From Verrucomicrobiota bacterium (GTDB lineage: Bacteria; Verrucomicrobiota; Verrucomicrobiia; Limisphaerales; JACDHS01): 64,000 nt of DNA. Below are positions 9,319-17,519 of the stretch, piece by piece. The notes beneath the pieces are model-generated. The model had not been told where the DNA came from. It ran no database searches and was given only the letters and a program-made list of their open reading frames with translations. Numbering within the stretch: the stretch's first letter is position 1; each line of letters starts with the position of its first letter. The DNA is taken from positions 35,816 to 99,815 of the forward strand of contig JACDHS010000004.1 in assembly GCA_013820875.1 (NCBI GenBank). Direction: 5' to 3'. A program made the position numbers and the translations under genes.

Positions 9319-9462
9319 GTTCCAACCAGCGGCGCGCACGGAGTGCGACGCCCTACCTTTTGAATTTGCGACAGACGAGCTGTAAACTGTGGGATTGACG
9401 ATAAATGCGGAAAGGTAGGGCGCGTCACTCCTGTGCTCGCCGTTCATAGGTAATGTTGGAAC
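9319..9462. repeat. MITE-like long inverted repeat (GTAGGGCG-type)
   Basis: Arms near 9319-9362 and 9409-9462 are imperfect inverted copies: CGACGCCCTACCTTTT on the left matches the complement of GGAAAGGTAGGGCGCG on the right, continuing through GGCGCGCACGGAGTG against CACTCCTGTGCTCGCC and out to GTTCCAAC/GTTGGAAC. The ~45-base loop contains nothing recognisable. The structure resembles the miniature inverted-repeat elements common in verrucomicrobial intergenic DNA. Confidence 0.75.
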
Positions 9463-9568
9463 GACTGGATTCCCTGTAACAACGGCGACGAAACCTGCCC
9501 CGACCCGTAAAACCCTCCCATTCTTACGTTTACAAAGACCAAAACCGGAAAAATCACCAGTTTTCCCA

Positions 9569-9937
9569 CGTAACCGAGACCAAATCCGTTCGGATCGGGT
9601 CTCGGTTAGCGTAACCGAGAGGCAATCCGTTCGGATCGGGACTCGGTTAGCGTAACCGAGAGGCAATCCGTTCGGATCGGGACTCGGTTAGCGTAACCGA
9701 GAGGCAATCCGTCCGGATCGGGTCTCGGTTAGCGTAACCGAGAGGCAATCCGTCCGGATCGGGTCTCGGTTAGCGTAACCGAGAGGCAATCCGTTCGGAT
9801 CGGGTCTCGGTTAGCGTAACCGAGAGGCAATCCGCCCGGATCGGGTCTCGGTTAGCGTAACCGAGAGGCAATCCGCCCGGATCGGGTCTCGGTTAGCGTA
9901 ACCGAGGGGCAATCCGTTCGGATCGGGTCTCGGTAAT
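9569..9937. repeat. 41-bp tandem array, nine palindromic units
   Basis: Nine copies start at 9569, 9610, 9651, 9692 and so on every 41 bp to 9897. Each unit reads CGTAACCGAGAGGCAATCCG, then TTCGGATCGGG(A/T)CTCGGTTAG. ACCGAG and CTCGGT pair across each unit, ATCCGTTCGGAT is near-palindromic in its centre, and CGGTTAGCGTAACCG bridges neighbouring units, so the whole array can fold as a hairpin chain. Copies differ by single bases (GTTC/GTCC/GCCC at the hairpin top; GAC/GTC). It lies between divergent genes (GT9 and a small lipoprotein). Confidence 0.95.
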
Positions 9938-10291
9938 CTTCGTCGGGAGGCATTTAGTTGGTCGCGAGGATGTCGTCGCCCGACGGAAGCAAGATACTGG
10001 ACGTCTGTTTCGCATTGAGTGAACTCAATGCCTCGCGCAAAACTTCGCAGTGCAGAACCCCGAACCATTTTTCCTCTGACCCTCGGTCGAAAAGCGCTTC
10101 TAAACAATTTTACTCGGCCAAAAGTCTGTTGAAATCCCGGGCTTAATCACATCGATGAGACCGACCGACCGAGTTCGGCTTGATGTGACGTCAGCAAATG
10201 GTTTGACTCATCGTGAGCAAAAGCACCGATAGCGTAGATAGCATCAGGGCAGCTTGAGAGAAAAACGCTGGACGGTTCAAAATCATTCCGT

Positions 10292-10588
10292 ATGAAAAAT
10301 ACATTATTCGCATTATTCGCAGCACTGGCCCTGGTTGGTTGCAGTGAAGAAAAACAAGCAATCGATAACAGTGCTGAAACCACTAAAGAAGCTCTCGAAC
10401 AACAGCAGGAAGCTGTGAACGAAGCGGCAGGCGCAGCCAAGGATCAGGCTGAATACAACGCCGACATCGAGAAAGCTCGGGTCGAGGCGCAACGAGAAGC
10501 CAGCGAGGCACAACTGAAAGCAGATAAAGCGAAAGTTGACGCGCAGGCTGATTACGAAAAGTCCAAAGTGGATGCAACGAATCCATAA
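10292..10588 (+). CDS. Small coiled-coil lipoprotein
   Basis: 98 residues. The leader NTLFALFAALALVGC ends in a lipobox Cys at ~17. The mature part is almost entirely Ala/Glu/Lys/Gln/Asp and predicted to be one long amphipathic helix (EALEQQQEAVNEAAGAAKDQ, then EAQLKADKAKVDAQADYEKS). Small helical lipoproteins of this kind resemble Lpp or osmotically induced envelope proteins, but no specific family is recognised. Monocistronic: long non-coding DNA lies on both sides, and a stem-loop follows at 10601. Confidence 0.78.
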   Translation: MKNTLFALFAALALVGCSEEKQAIDNSAETTKEALEQQQEAVNEAAGAAKDQAEYNADIEKARVEAQREASEAQLKADKAKVDAQADYEKSKVDATNP

Positions 10589-10600
10589 CGCGCTTCTCAA

Positions 10601-10627
10601 AGCGGCTCAGGTTCATCGCGAGCCGCT
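10601..10627 (+). terminator. Stem-loop after the small lipoprotein gene (possible terminator)
   Basis: AGCGGCTC and GAGCCGCT form an 8-bp stem with an 11-base loop, 12 bases after the stop codon. There is no clear T-run, so it may stabilise or end the transcript rather than be a classical terminator. Confidence 0.5.
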
Positions 10628-10645
10628 GCTCAGTTCTGGATCAAA

Positions 10646-10685
10646 CGGCTATTGGCTTTCGCTTACGGAACCAAGCGAATAGCCG
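10646..10685. repeat. Isolated hairpin
   Basis: CGGCTATT and AATAGCCG pair (8 bp), continued inward by GCTT/AAGC, around a loop with CGCTTACGGAACC. No T-run. It sits in the 619-base stretch between the small lipoprotein gene and purD; apart from the stem-loop at 10601 and a 27-codon open frame at 10818 I see nothing else there. Confidence 0.5.
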
Positions 10686-10817
10686 GTATGCCGCTCGATC
10701 ACGAAGATTCATAATCAAAAGAGCCACCTGGTCGCCACACCTGCTCAGGTATCGCCCCGAAGCGCTTTTCAGAATTGCCTCTTATAGACCTCCCATTTTT
10801 CTGAACGAATTTGAGGC

Positions 10818-10901
10818 ATGGAAAATATTGGGTATTGGATGTTGGGAGCGGGCGTTCTGCTGCTGGTGGTGGCGCTGATATTAAAGCGCTCAAGGGCTTG
10901 A
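10818..10901 (+). CDS. Possible 27-residue single-TM small protein
   Basis: ATG to TGA encodes 27 residues: a short polar start (MENIGYW), a hydrophobic core (MLGAGVLLLVVALIL) and a basic tail (KRSRA), the layout of a one-pass small membrane protein with a cytoplasmic positive C-terminus. There is no strong ribosome-binding site (TGAGGC lies just upstream) and no family is recognised. Chance cannot be excluded at this length. Confidence 0.35.
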   Translation: MENIGYWMLGAGVLLLVVALILKRSRA

Positions 10902-11207
10902 TTGCAGTAGTAGTCGCGCTGACACGCTAACAGAGCGCAGGCGTCAGTTCACTCCGGCGGACAGATGCCCTCGTTCTTTTTTTTCAAGGGAGGAATTGCC
11001 CGCGAAGCAATCGGGGAGAATTGAGAAATGAAAATTGGGGTGACGCCGGGCGCGTTAGAGCGGTCGTAGTTGAATTTTGCAATTCGCAATTCCCTCAATG
11101 CCGTTACTCAACTTTCTTGGTGTTTCGTCACAATCCTTCCCACTTTCTTGGGGACAAAAAACAGAAAAACCTTCCCTGCCTGCGATTTTTCCTGACAATC
11201 CGCGGCG

Positions 11208-12500
11208 ATGAAACTTCTCGTCATTGGCTCCGGCGGACGCGAGCACGCTTTGGTTTGGAAATTGGCTCAATCACAGCATGCCACAAAAATGTGGTGCGCT
11301 CCCGGCAATCCCGGGATCGCCCTGGAACGCCTCGCTAAAAATCAAAGCGCAGTGGAGTGCGTCCATATCGGCGCGGAGAATCTCCCCGGCTTGCTGGCTT
11401 TCGCGCTGGAAAACAAACCCGACCTGACCGTGGTCGGTCCCGACAATCCGCTCGCGCTCGGCATCGTGGATTCATTCCAGGAAAACGGTCTGCGCATCTG
11501 GGGCCCGAACAAACGCGCGGCGCAGTTCGAATATTCGAAAGTGTTTTCGCAGGAGTTCATGGAGAAATATGGAATTCCAACAGCCCGGGCCGGGACTTTT
11601 TCAGATCCCATGCTGGCGAAAGAATTCGCGGCATCGCTGGAGGGACGTTGCGCTGTGAAAGCCGATGGTCTCGCCCTGGGAAAAGGTGTCGTGGTCTGCA
11701 CGAATGTCGCTGCTGCCGATGCCGCCATAGATGATATGCTGCTGAACAAAGCGTTCGGAGCGGCAGGCGCAACGATTGTTATCCAGGAATTTCTCGAAGG
11801 AATGGAAATCTCGTTGCACGCTCTCTGTGACGGCAAAACCGCCAAGCTGTTTCCTACGTCACAGGATCACAAACGCATTTTTGAAGACGACCAGGGCCCG
11901 AACACCGGCGGGATGGGCGCTTATTCGCCGACACCTTTTTTAAATGAAACAGAATTGGCGGAAGTCGGCCGGCAGGTTTTGTATCCATGGCTCAAAGGGT
12001 GCGCGGCGGAAGGCATCGATTTTCGTGGCATTCTTTACCCGGGAATCATGCTGACCAAAAGCGGCCCCAAAGTAATCGAATTCAACGCCCGGTTCGGCGA
12101 CCCGGAAGCGCAGATATACCTGACGCGCCTTGAGAATGATCTGGTGGAAGTTCTGAACGCGAGTGTGGATGGCACATTGGACCAGGTTGATCTGCGCTGG
12201 AAACCGGGCGCGGCCGTTTGTGTGGTAATGGCGTCTGGCGGCTACCCGGCGAGTTCTACAAAGGGGAAAGTGATTTCGGGGTTGGAGGAGTCCGCGCGTT
12301 TACCAAACACTAAAATATTCCACGCCGGGACCGCGAGTGTGGATGGGAACATTGTGACGAACGGCGGGCGCGTTCTCGGTGTCACATCGTGGGCCGAAGA
12401 TTTGGCGAAAGCGCGTGATGCAGCCTATGCAGCAGTCGCAAAAATTGAATTCGACGGGGCACAGTTTAGACGCGATATTGCCGCCAAAGCTTTAGCGTAA
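11208..12500 (+). CDS. purD: Phosphoribosylamine--glycine ligase (GAR synthetase)
   Basis: 430 residues, the normal length for the monofunctional enzyme of de novo purine synthesis that joins glycine to 5-phosphoribosylamine using ATP. N-terminal MKLLVIGSGGREHALVWKLA, ATP-grasp core with VKADGLALGKGVVVC, the family signature FNARFGDPEAQ, and the terminal domain with GVTSWAEDLAKARDAAYAAV. Cytoplasmic. A secreted S41-like gene starts 18 bases after its stop, so they may share a transcript, although no functional link is obvious. Confidence 0.97.
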   Translation: MKLLVIGSGGREHALVWKLAQSQHATKMWCAPGNPGIALERLAKNQSAVECVHIGAENLPGLLAFALENKPDLTVVGPDNPLALGIVDSFQENGLRIWGPNKRAAQFEYSKVFSQEFMEKYGIPTARAGTFSDPMLAKEFAASLEGRCAVKADGLALGKGVVVCTNVAAADAAIDDMLLNKAFGAAGATIVIQEFLEGMEISLHALCDGKTAKLFPTSQDHKRIFEDDQGPNTGGMGAYSPTPFLNETELAEVGRQVLYPWLKGCAAEGIDFRGILYPGIMLTKSGPKVIEFNARFGDPEAQIYLTRLENDLVEVLNASVDGTLDQVDLRWKPGAAVCVVMASGGYPASSTKGKVISGLEESARLPNTKIFHAGTASVDGNIVTNGGRVLGVTSWAEDLAKARDAAYAAVAKIEFDGAQFRRDIAAKALA

Positions 12501-12518
12501 GCTTTCATTCTAAAATCA

Positions 12519-13592
12519 ATGAACATCGTTTTCCTCCGCCGACTCCAAAAGCAGATTTTTATCTTGTCCCTCACGTTCGCCGCGACCTTTTGTGCGTTGG
12601 CGCAGGCAAATCAAACTCCCTCTTTCGAGGCTGTTTACAAACTGTTGCAAGAAAATGTGACTGGCCTCAGCAGTGAAGAACTGAACGCCGCCGTCTTGCG
12701 CGGTCTGCTGTCGGAATTGGAGGGACAGGTCTCACTCGTGACCAATGCTGCTGCAGAAGTATCGGCAGGCAGCAACCTGGTGAGCAAGACTGCGATCTTT
12801 GAAAAATCATTCGCTTACCTTCGCATTGCCCGGATTGAAAGCGGGTTGAGCGAGAAAATTGCCGAACAATACAAACAACTCACCGGCACCAATAAATTCA
12901 AGGGAGTGATTCTTGACCTGCGTTTTGCAGCGGGCGACGACTACTCCGCCGCTGCGAAGACGGCCGATCTGTTTATCAGCACTGAGCAGCCGCTCATCCA
13001 TTGGGGAGAAAATTCACTCTCTGCGAGCGCGAAGACCATGGCGATTTCCGTTCCGTGCGCCATCCTGATCAACAGCCGCACTCGTGGAGCAGCCGAAGCC
13101 CTGGCGGCTGCGCTCCGTGAGACGAGAGTGGGATTGTTGATCGGCGCCAATACCGCCGGGCAGGCGAGTGTGTTTAAAGAATTTCCTTTCGCCGACGGAC
13201 AGGTGCTCCGCATCGCCTCTTCACCGGTGAAAGTTGGAAAAAACAAGGTGCTGGATGCCAACGGATTGAAACCCGACATTCAATTGGAGATCAGCCTCGC
13301 CAACGAGCGAGCGTATTTGCAGGATCCATATCAAATTATATCCCGCCCCGTTGACCAGGTCAGCCTGACCTTGAATACCAACGAGACGCCATCCATAGAA
13401 CCGAACCGGCCGCGTATCAACGAAGCCGAACTGGTTCGTCGCAAACGGGAAGGCCTGAGCACCGACGAAGAATTCCTCGATCAACAACCGGGGAATGCCG
13501 TTGAAATCCGAGTCATTCGAGATCCCGCGCTGGCCCGCGCGCTTGATTTGTTAAAGGGACTGGCGCTGATCAAAGCCAACAGGGGGATTTAG
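12519..13592 (+). CDS. Secreted S41-peptidase-like protein lacking catalytic residues
   Basis: 357 residues with an N-terminal signal sequence (IFILSLTFAATFCALAQA). The core has the fold signature of C-terminal-processing (tail-specific) peptidases: GVILDLRFAAGDDYSAA (~129-145), ILINSRTRGAAEALAAAL (~182-199) and GANTAGQASV (~209-218), then LDANGLKPDIQLE. In active S41 enzymes the second segment carries the nucleophile Ser (pattern GSASASE) and the third the Lys (FGKGSVQ). Here these positions read Gly and Gln, so it is probably a non-catalytic homologue, perhaps a peptide-binding envelope protein. No PDZ domain is evident. Downstream of purD. Confidence 0.75.
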   Translation: MNIVFLRRLQKQIFILSLTFAATFCALAQANQTPSFEAVYKLLQENVTGLSSEELNAAVLRGLLSELEGQVSLVTNAAAEVSAGSNLVSKTAIFEKSFAYLRIARIESGLSEKIAEQYKQLTGTNKFKGVILDLRFAAGDDYSAAAKTADLFISTEQPLIHWGENSLSASAKTMAISVPCAILINSRTRGAAEALAAALRETRVGLLIGANTAGQASVFKEFPFADGQVLRIASSPVKVGKNKVLDANGLKPDIQLEISLANERAYLQDPYQIISRPVDQVSLTLNTNETPSIEPNRPRINEAELVRRKREGLSTDEEFLDQQPGNAVEIRVIRDPALARALDLLKGLALIKANRGI

Positions 13593-13596
13593 AGAA

Positions 13597-15126
13597 TTAC
13601 GGCGAGGCAATAATGTTCGTTGGGATCTGTACTAGATTTGTGGAGTTCGCCAGCATGACGACGATTGAATCCAGGGCGGCTTTATTCTCCATTTCGGATT
13701 GATTGCAGTTATTCAGCATCATCGAAAAGATCAGTCGTTCTCCACTGGCATTGGTGAGATAGCCCGATAGGGCGGCAACCTTTGGGAGAGTTCCCGTCTT
13801 GGCGCGAAGATTCTTTGCAGCGCTGGTGTTTGCAAAGCGACTCATCAGGGTGCCATCCACTGCAGCAAGCGGAAGGCTGTTGATGAAGGTGTTCGAATAC
13901 TTGTGTTCAGCCATATACTTAAGCAAGGCCACATTGGCGTTCGCTGTCACCAGTCCGTCTCGAGACAAACCGGCGCCATCCTCCAGCAACACTTCTTCAG
14001 GATTGATATTAGCTTGTATCAAGAAGCTCTCGAGCATCTTTAGCCCAGCTTTTTCGGTGTTAAGGTGTGGGTTCTCTGTGTATTTGGATCCCACTTGCAG
14101 AAGCAGCAATTGCGCATAAAGCCCCTGGGAGTTTTTTAGGGTCTTGTTAATGATCTCTGAAAGTGGACGCGAATTCACTGAGCAAATTTCCACCATTTGC
14201 GAGTAATCCACAGGGCGATCCTGGCGTTCCAGCCAATTCACCGAACGAGTTCTGCCGCTAACTGTGATTCCCTTTTCAACAAGCCGTTTTTTAAGTTGTT
14301 CCGCAAAGAGCGCCGCTGGATCGGGCATTGCCACCGCTTCGGTGGCGCCCTTTGTATTTTGAACCGAAAGACTGCCGGAGAAATAAATATTTGTGTCGCC
14401 AGGTGCACGGTAAAATCGGATTCCAGATCCGTCAGAACTGGTTGTCCTGGTGCGATTGATTATTCGGACAAGCGCTGTTTCCGGCTGGCCAACGAAAGTG
14501 CAGGGATCTCCAACGCGACTGCCAGGTTTGATTGTGTAACGAATCACATTATCATCAATCGAGAGTGCGGAAGCCGCCGCCCCATAGTGATACTGCAAAT
14601 CTTCCCATTTCCAACCTGATCCGATACCCGAACCCCGGAAGAAACTCTCATCGGCCACAATGTCCCCATTGATGCGTTTGACGCCACTTGCAGCAATCGC
14701 ATCCACCAACGATTTCAAAGATCGCGCGTAAGCACCGTAGTTGAACCGTTGTGAAAATGTAGGATCGCCACGCCCATAAACGATTACATCTCCTGCGACG
14801 ATGCCCGAGGAGTCAGCTTTGGTATTCGCGTAAACAGAAGTTCTAATTCGGTAGTCCGGGCTCAGTTGATCCAAGGCAAGAGCTGTAACATATAACTTCG
14901 CGTTCGAGGCAGGTTTTAAGAAATTCGCGGCGTTGTGCTCGAATATCGTGTTTGAATCACCGTGTTGCACCTTGAGCCCCCAAATAGATTGCAAAAAATG
15001 ATGCTCCGCAATCTGCATTTTAATGCCCACTGCTGGAGACGAAGGGTTAAGGAGCGGAGCGGAAGATTGGCTGAGCGCCTGTGCTACCGGTATGATGATT
15101 GAGCAAAAAACAAAAAGTCGATTCAT
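13597..15126 (-). CDS. dacB: D-alanyl-D-alanine carboxypeptidase/endopeptidase, PBP4 family (S13)
   Basis: 509 residues with a signal peptide. It carries the three penicillin-binding motifs: SxxK as PASNAKLY, the SxN motif as EICSVNSRPLS, and KTG as LRAKTGTLPKVAALSGYL. The large insertion between SxxK and SxN, with GDIVADESFFRG and DPTFS-type segments, is typical of PBP4/DacB. These periplasmic enzymes trim the terminal D-Ala and cut peptide cross-links. It converges with the S41-like gene (4-base gap) and is preceded by an AraC-type HTH gene on the same strand 86 bases upstream. Confidence 0.93.
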   Translation of the reverse strand: MNRLFVFCSIIIPVAQALSQSSAPLLNPSSPAVGIKMQIAEHHFLQSIWGLKVQHGDSNTIFEHNAANFLKPASNAKLYVTALALDQLSPDYRIRTSVYANTKADSSGIVAGDVIVYGRGDPTFSQRFNYGAYARSLKSLVDAIAASGVKRINGDIVADESFFRGSGIGSGWKWEDLQYHYGAAASALSIDDNVIRYTIKPGSRVGDPCTFVGQPETALVRIINRTRTTSSDGSGIRFYRAPGDTNIYFSGSLSVQNTKGATEAVAMPDPAALFAEQLKKRLVEKGITVSGRTRSVNWLERQDRPVDYSQMVEICSVNSRPLSEIINKTLKNSQGLYAQLLLLQVGSKYTENPHLNTEKAGLKMLESFLIQANINPEEVLLEDGAGLSRDGLVTANANVALLKYMAEHKYSNTFINSLPLAAVDGTLMSRFANTSAAKNLRAKTGTLPKVAALSGYLTNASGERLIFSMMLNNCNQSEMENKAALDSIVVMLANSTNLVQIPTNIIASP

Positions 15127-15212
15127 CGGAATAAATGGTGTGCAATTTTTACATTATCCTTTCGTCACCATCAACACAGTACGCGATCTTCGTAAGAATT
15201 GCGGTTCGCTCG

Positions 15213-15563
15213 TCAGTGTCCAAAAATTTCGAATTCAAACTGCGGATTACAAAGATATTGGGTTTTGGCGAAGACTTCAGGAGAAAGACCGTGCGCTTTT
15301 TTAAATTCTCGAGAAAAGTGGTTGCTCTTTTTAAATCCCAGAGAAAAGGCAACCTCCTTCACCATCCTGTCTCCATTTAGCAAGTGCTTAGCATCATCAA
15401 GACGTAAGTGATTAAGCCATTCCTGTAGTTTAAGTCCAAAGACATCTCGAAAATGGCGCTGCAACTGACGTTGTGATATCCCGCACGCCTGGGCTAACTT
15501 CGCAGAAGAGTACCTCCCACACCTCGCCAGGCACGGCCAGCTATATATCTTGTATGACCACAT
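15213..15563 (-). CDS. Short AraC-type HTH DNA-binding protein
   Basis: 116 residues, almost only the two-helix-turn-helix AraC domain: AKLAQACGISQRQLQRHF (first HTH), then VKEVAFSLGFKKSNHFSREF (second HTH) and HGLSPEVF. No ligand-binding domain. Such short AraC proteins are frequent in Verrucomicrobiota. The start at 15563 is uncertain. It precedes dacB on the same strand and could regulate it, but no operator is visible. Confidence 0.75.
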   Translation of the reverse strand: MWSYKIYSWPCLARCGRYSSAKLAQACGISQRQLQRHFRDVFGLKLQEWLNHLRLDDAKHLLNGDRMVKEVAFSLGFKKSNHFSREFKKAHGLSPEVFAKTQYLCNPQFEFEIFGH

Positions 15564-16249
15564 CGCAACTTCGCTCTTGTTCTAGTGTGGGTGGGGTAAA
15601 GCACCATAATTAGCATCAGGTAGTAGGGTCAAGTGTATTTCTTCAACTAGAAGTTTCCCTTTTAGGATTGAGTTGCCTCAAAAGCTACGGTCAGGGGTGC
15701 TGAAAAGCCTCTCAAATCAGCACGCAGCAAAAACTTCGTTGCCTGCGGTTGAATCAAATGACCCCGCAAAGGATAAAGAAGAACAGGAATAGCTTCATTT
15801 CGAAAAAAACGGAAAAGCCATAAAAAACCGACTTCGCTCGTGAAACAGACCCATTCCCATATTTCCGTCAACGATAGTTTGTCGCGCATAGATACTTCAA
15901 TTCTCTTGAGAACGGTGACGCACTCACTAGGGTGTGCATCTAGATACCAATGCGTGAAACAACTAATACTATTGCGGCATTCACCGGCACGTTGGTCAAA
16001 CCGGTTCTGACGGCAGCATGCTATAATAGTATGATAACTAACTTCTTAACCAGAAGCTTCAGTGCCGCCAATGTTGGCTTAATAAAGGCAGCAGGCATTC
16101 CGCTTTCTCTTTGTGGTGCGGCGAACCGCAGAAGCGAATGGTATCTAAGAATTTACTCAGACAACAAATGGGAAGAGTTGGGGACTCTGGTGAGTTCTTG
16201 ACTGGCTGGTAAGCCTATTTTCCATTTGAGTGTTGAGTAGAGAAAAACA
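15564..16249. other. Gene-poor stretch, AT-richer than flanks
   Basis: 686 bases between the HTH gene and the cysteine-rich peptide gene. The only open frame of note is minus-strand 15889-15662 (75 codons, Trp/Phe-rich, ending GFSAPLTVAFEATQS), which matches no family I recognise and has no clear ribosome-binding site. A plus-strand frame at 15950-16201 is no better. The promoter for the following envelope block should lie near the right end; I could not fix it. Confidence 0.4.
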
Positions 16250-16501
16250 ATGAAAAAACTGATACAACTCGTAATGGGTGGACTACTGGCATTGGCTTTG
16301 CTGGTCGGTCCTGCCAATGCAGCTACATCCTGCTCCGACGGAAAAGCATCGTGGACCTGTGAGAGTGGCACCGTTTGCTGCTCTTACACATCTTGGACAT
16401 GCGGTCTGATCAAAGTAGGCCCGATCTGGATACCGTGGTGCACCTCAGAGCGGATCAATACTTGTGTTCCGAGCGGATCGCCCTGCCCGATTCCATCATA
16501 A
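16250..16501 (+). CDS. Small secreted eight-cysteine peptide
   Basis: 83 residues. Classic signal peptide (KKLIQLVMGGLLALALLVGP, cleavage after ANA). The mature ~58-residue part has eight Cys (single C, C, adjacent CC, C, C, C, C), several Trp, and ends CVPSGSPCPIPS, so four disulfides are likely. No family is recognised; it has the look of a knottin-like or signalling/toxin-like exported peptide. A perfect 12-bp hairpin follows at 16525, and the next two genes encode a membrane-anchored CxxC protein and a MauE/DoxX-like membrane protein, suggesting a peptide-plus-maturation cassette. Confidence 0.72.
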   Translation: MKKLIQLVMGGLLALALLVGPANAATSCSDGKASWTCESGTVCCSYTSWTCGLIKVGPIWIPWCTSERINTCVPSGSPCPIPS

Positions 16502-16524
16502 GCTTCTTTTAAAAGAGAAGATCA

Positions 16525-16555
16525 GAGGTGGTTTTCTATTATGGAAAACCACCTC
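16525..16555 (+). promoter_or_regulatory. Perfect 12-bp intercistronic hairpin
   Basis: GAGGTGGTTTTC (16525-16536) pairs with GAAAACCACCTC (16544-16555) around loop TATTATG. It lacks a downstream T-run. It would sequester an ATG at 16541, so the downstream gene probably starts at 16571. A likely role is mRNA stabilisation or partial termination to give more of the small peptide than of the downstream membrane proteins. Confidence 0.7.
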
Positions 16556-16570
16556 AATAAAGTAAACTAT

Positions 16571-17506
16571 ATGAAGAAGTCTCAAAACAATCGTCGTTGG
16601 CTGTTTCTCGGTATTTTCCTGCCCCTAATTATTTTTGCAATAATCGCCTCAATCAGCATCAAGAAATCCAAACTGGGTGCGGAACAGGCGTTCAATTCCC
16701 CAGAAGCGGCTAAGGTTCGTCAAATATTGACCAATTGGAATAGTGGCGACTTTCATCCGATTACCACGCGGGAGGAAATCAAAGCTGAACTGTCGGAGCG
16801 TTTGACCCCAATATCCGACTTCTCTGCCCTTGAGAATACGCAAAGATTAGCGCTCCTCGATTCACTCGGCAGCTTTTTTCTTGCATACCATTCTTCGGAT
16901 TTAACGGACTTTTTCGCCTTTCGCATTCCGGCCTCAGCTCAATCTGGACAAAGCTATGTTGCGAATCTTGGAGAGATTAACAAGTACAAGCGATTTCTAC
17001 CGTCATCCGATGTAATCGATAAAGAGCTAAAAAAGGCGGGCAATGCGAATTCTGCTGCTGAGCTTGGATATGATCTCTCCAAGCCGCTTTTTGTAATCGA
17101 AACCTATCGGGGATTTATAGATACAGCGTCTCGCAAAAAGCAGGGGAGCACTACTCCCTGTGTTACTTGCTTGACTGCCGTAAATTTTGACACCCTACAT
17201 TTTCGGTCGGAAGTAGTGACAAGTGTAGAAGCGTTATCTCTGCAGCAAGTGGTAAGTGGAATGGACTCCATTGGTATGGTCCAGCCATTGCCCGATATTT
17301 CATTTCAACCATCCGCCCGTGACGTGATACGGGACACCGGATCAGTTAGATATGCATCCATGGTAGTCACTGTGCAGGCCGAACGATTTGGCATCAAGGC
17401 ATTTCCAGTGGCGGTACTTTGGTATTGGGCACCCTCGCTAGGCACATGGCTTCCAGAGGAAATGCTCCTTTTGTCCAGGTTGAACGCTGCAGATATAATG
17501 TTTTGA
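16571..17506 (+). CDS. Membrane-anchored protein of unknown function with a CxxC motif
   Basis: 311 residues from ATG 16571 (an in-frame ATG at 16541 lies inside the hairpin loop and is less likely). One N-terminal TM helix (WLFLGIFLPLIIFAIIASIS), the rest predicted outside the cytoplasm. Residues ~200-215 contain STTPCVTCLTAVNF, the only Cys pair. Late segment VTVQAERFGIKAFPVAVLWY is followed by a Trp-rich C-terminus. No family recognised. Position between an 8-Cys secreted peptide and a MauE-like protein suggests a thiol-linked or peptide-handling role, by inference only. Confidence 0.65.
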   Translation: MKKSQNNRRWLFLGIFLPLIIFAIIASISIKKSKLGAEQAFNSPEAAKVRQILTNWNSGDFHPITTREEIKAELSERLTPISDFSALENTQRLALLDSLGSFFLAYHSSDLTDFFAFRIPASAQSGQSYVANLGEINKYKRFLPSSDVIDKELKKAGNANSAAELGYDLSKPLFVIETYRGFIDTASRKKQGSTTPCVTCLTAVNFDTLHFRSEVVTSVEALSLQQVVSGMDSIGMVQPLPDISFQPSARDVIRDTGSVRYASMVVTVQAERFGIKAFPVAVLWYWAPSLGTWLPEEMLLLSRLNAADIMF

Positions 17507-17519
17507 GACGCAACAAGTT

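Noticed and set aside
9569..9937. Possible CRISPR array at the 41-bp repeats
   Set aside because: Units are joined head to tail with no unique spacers and no cas genes nearby; same reasoning for the other three arrays.
11000..11207. Possible purine riboswitch upstream of purD
   Set aside because: No conserved purine-aptamer core or terminator/antiterminator pair could be found by eye.
15950..16201. 83-codon plus-strand frame before the Cys-rich peptide gene
   Set aside because: No ribosome-binding site, no recognisable feature; likely chance.
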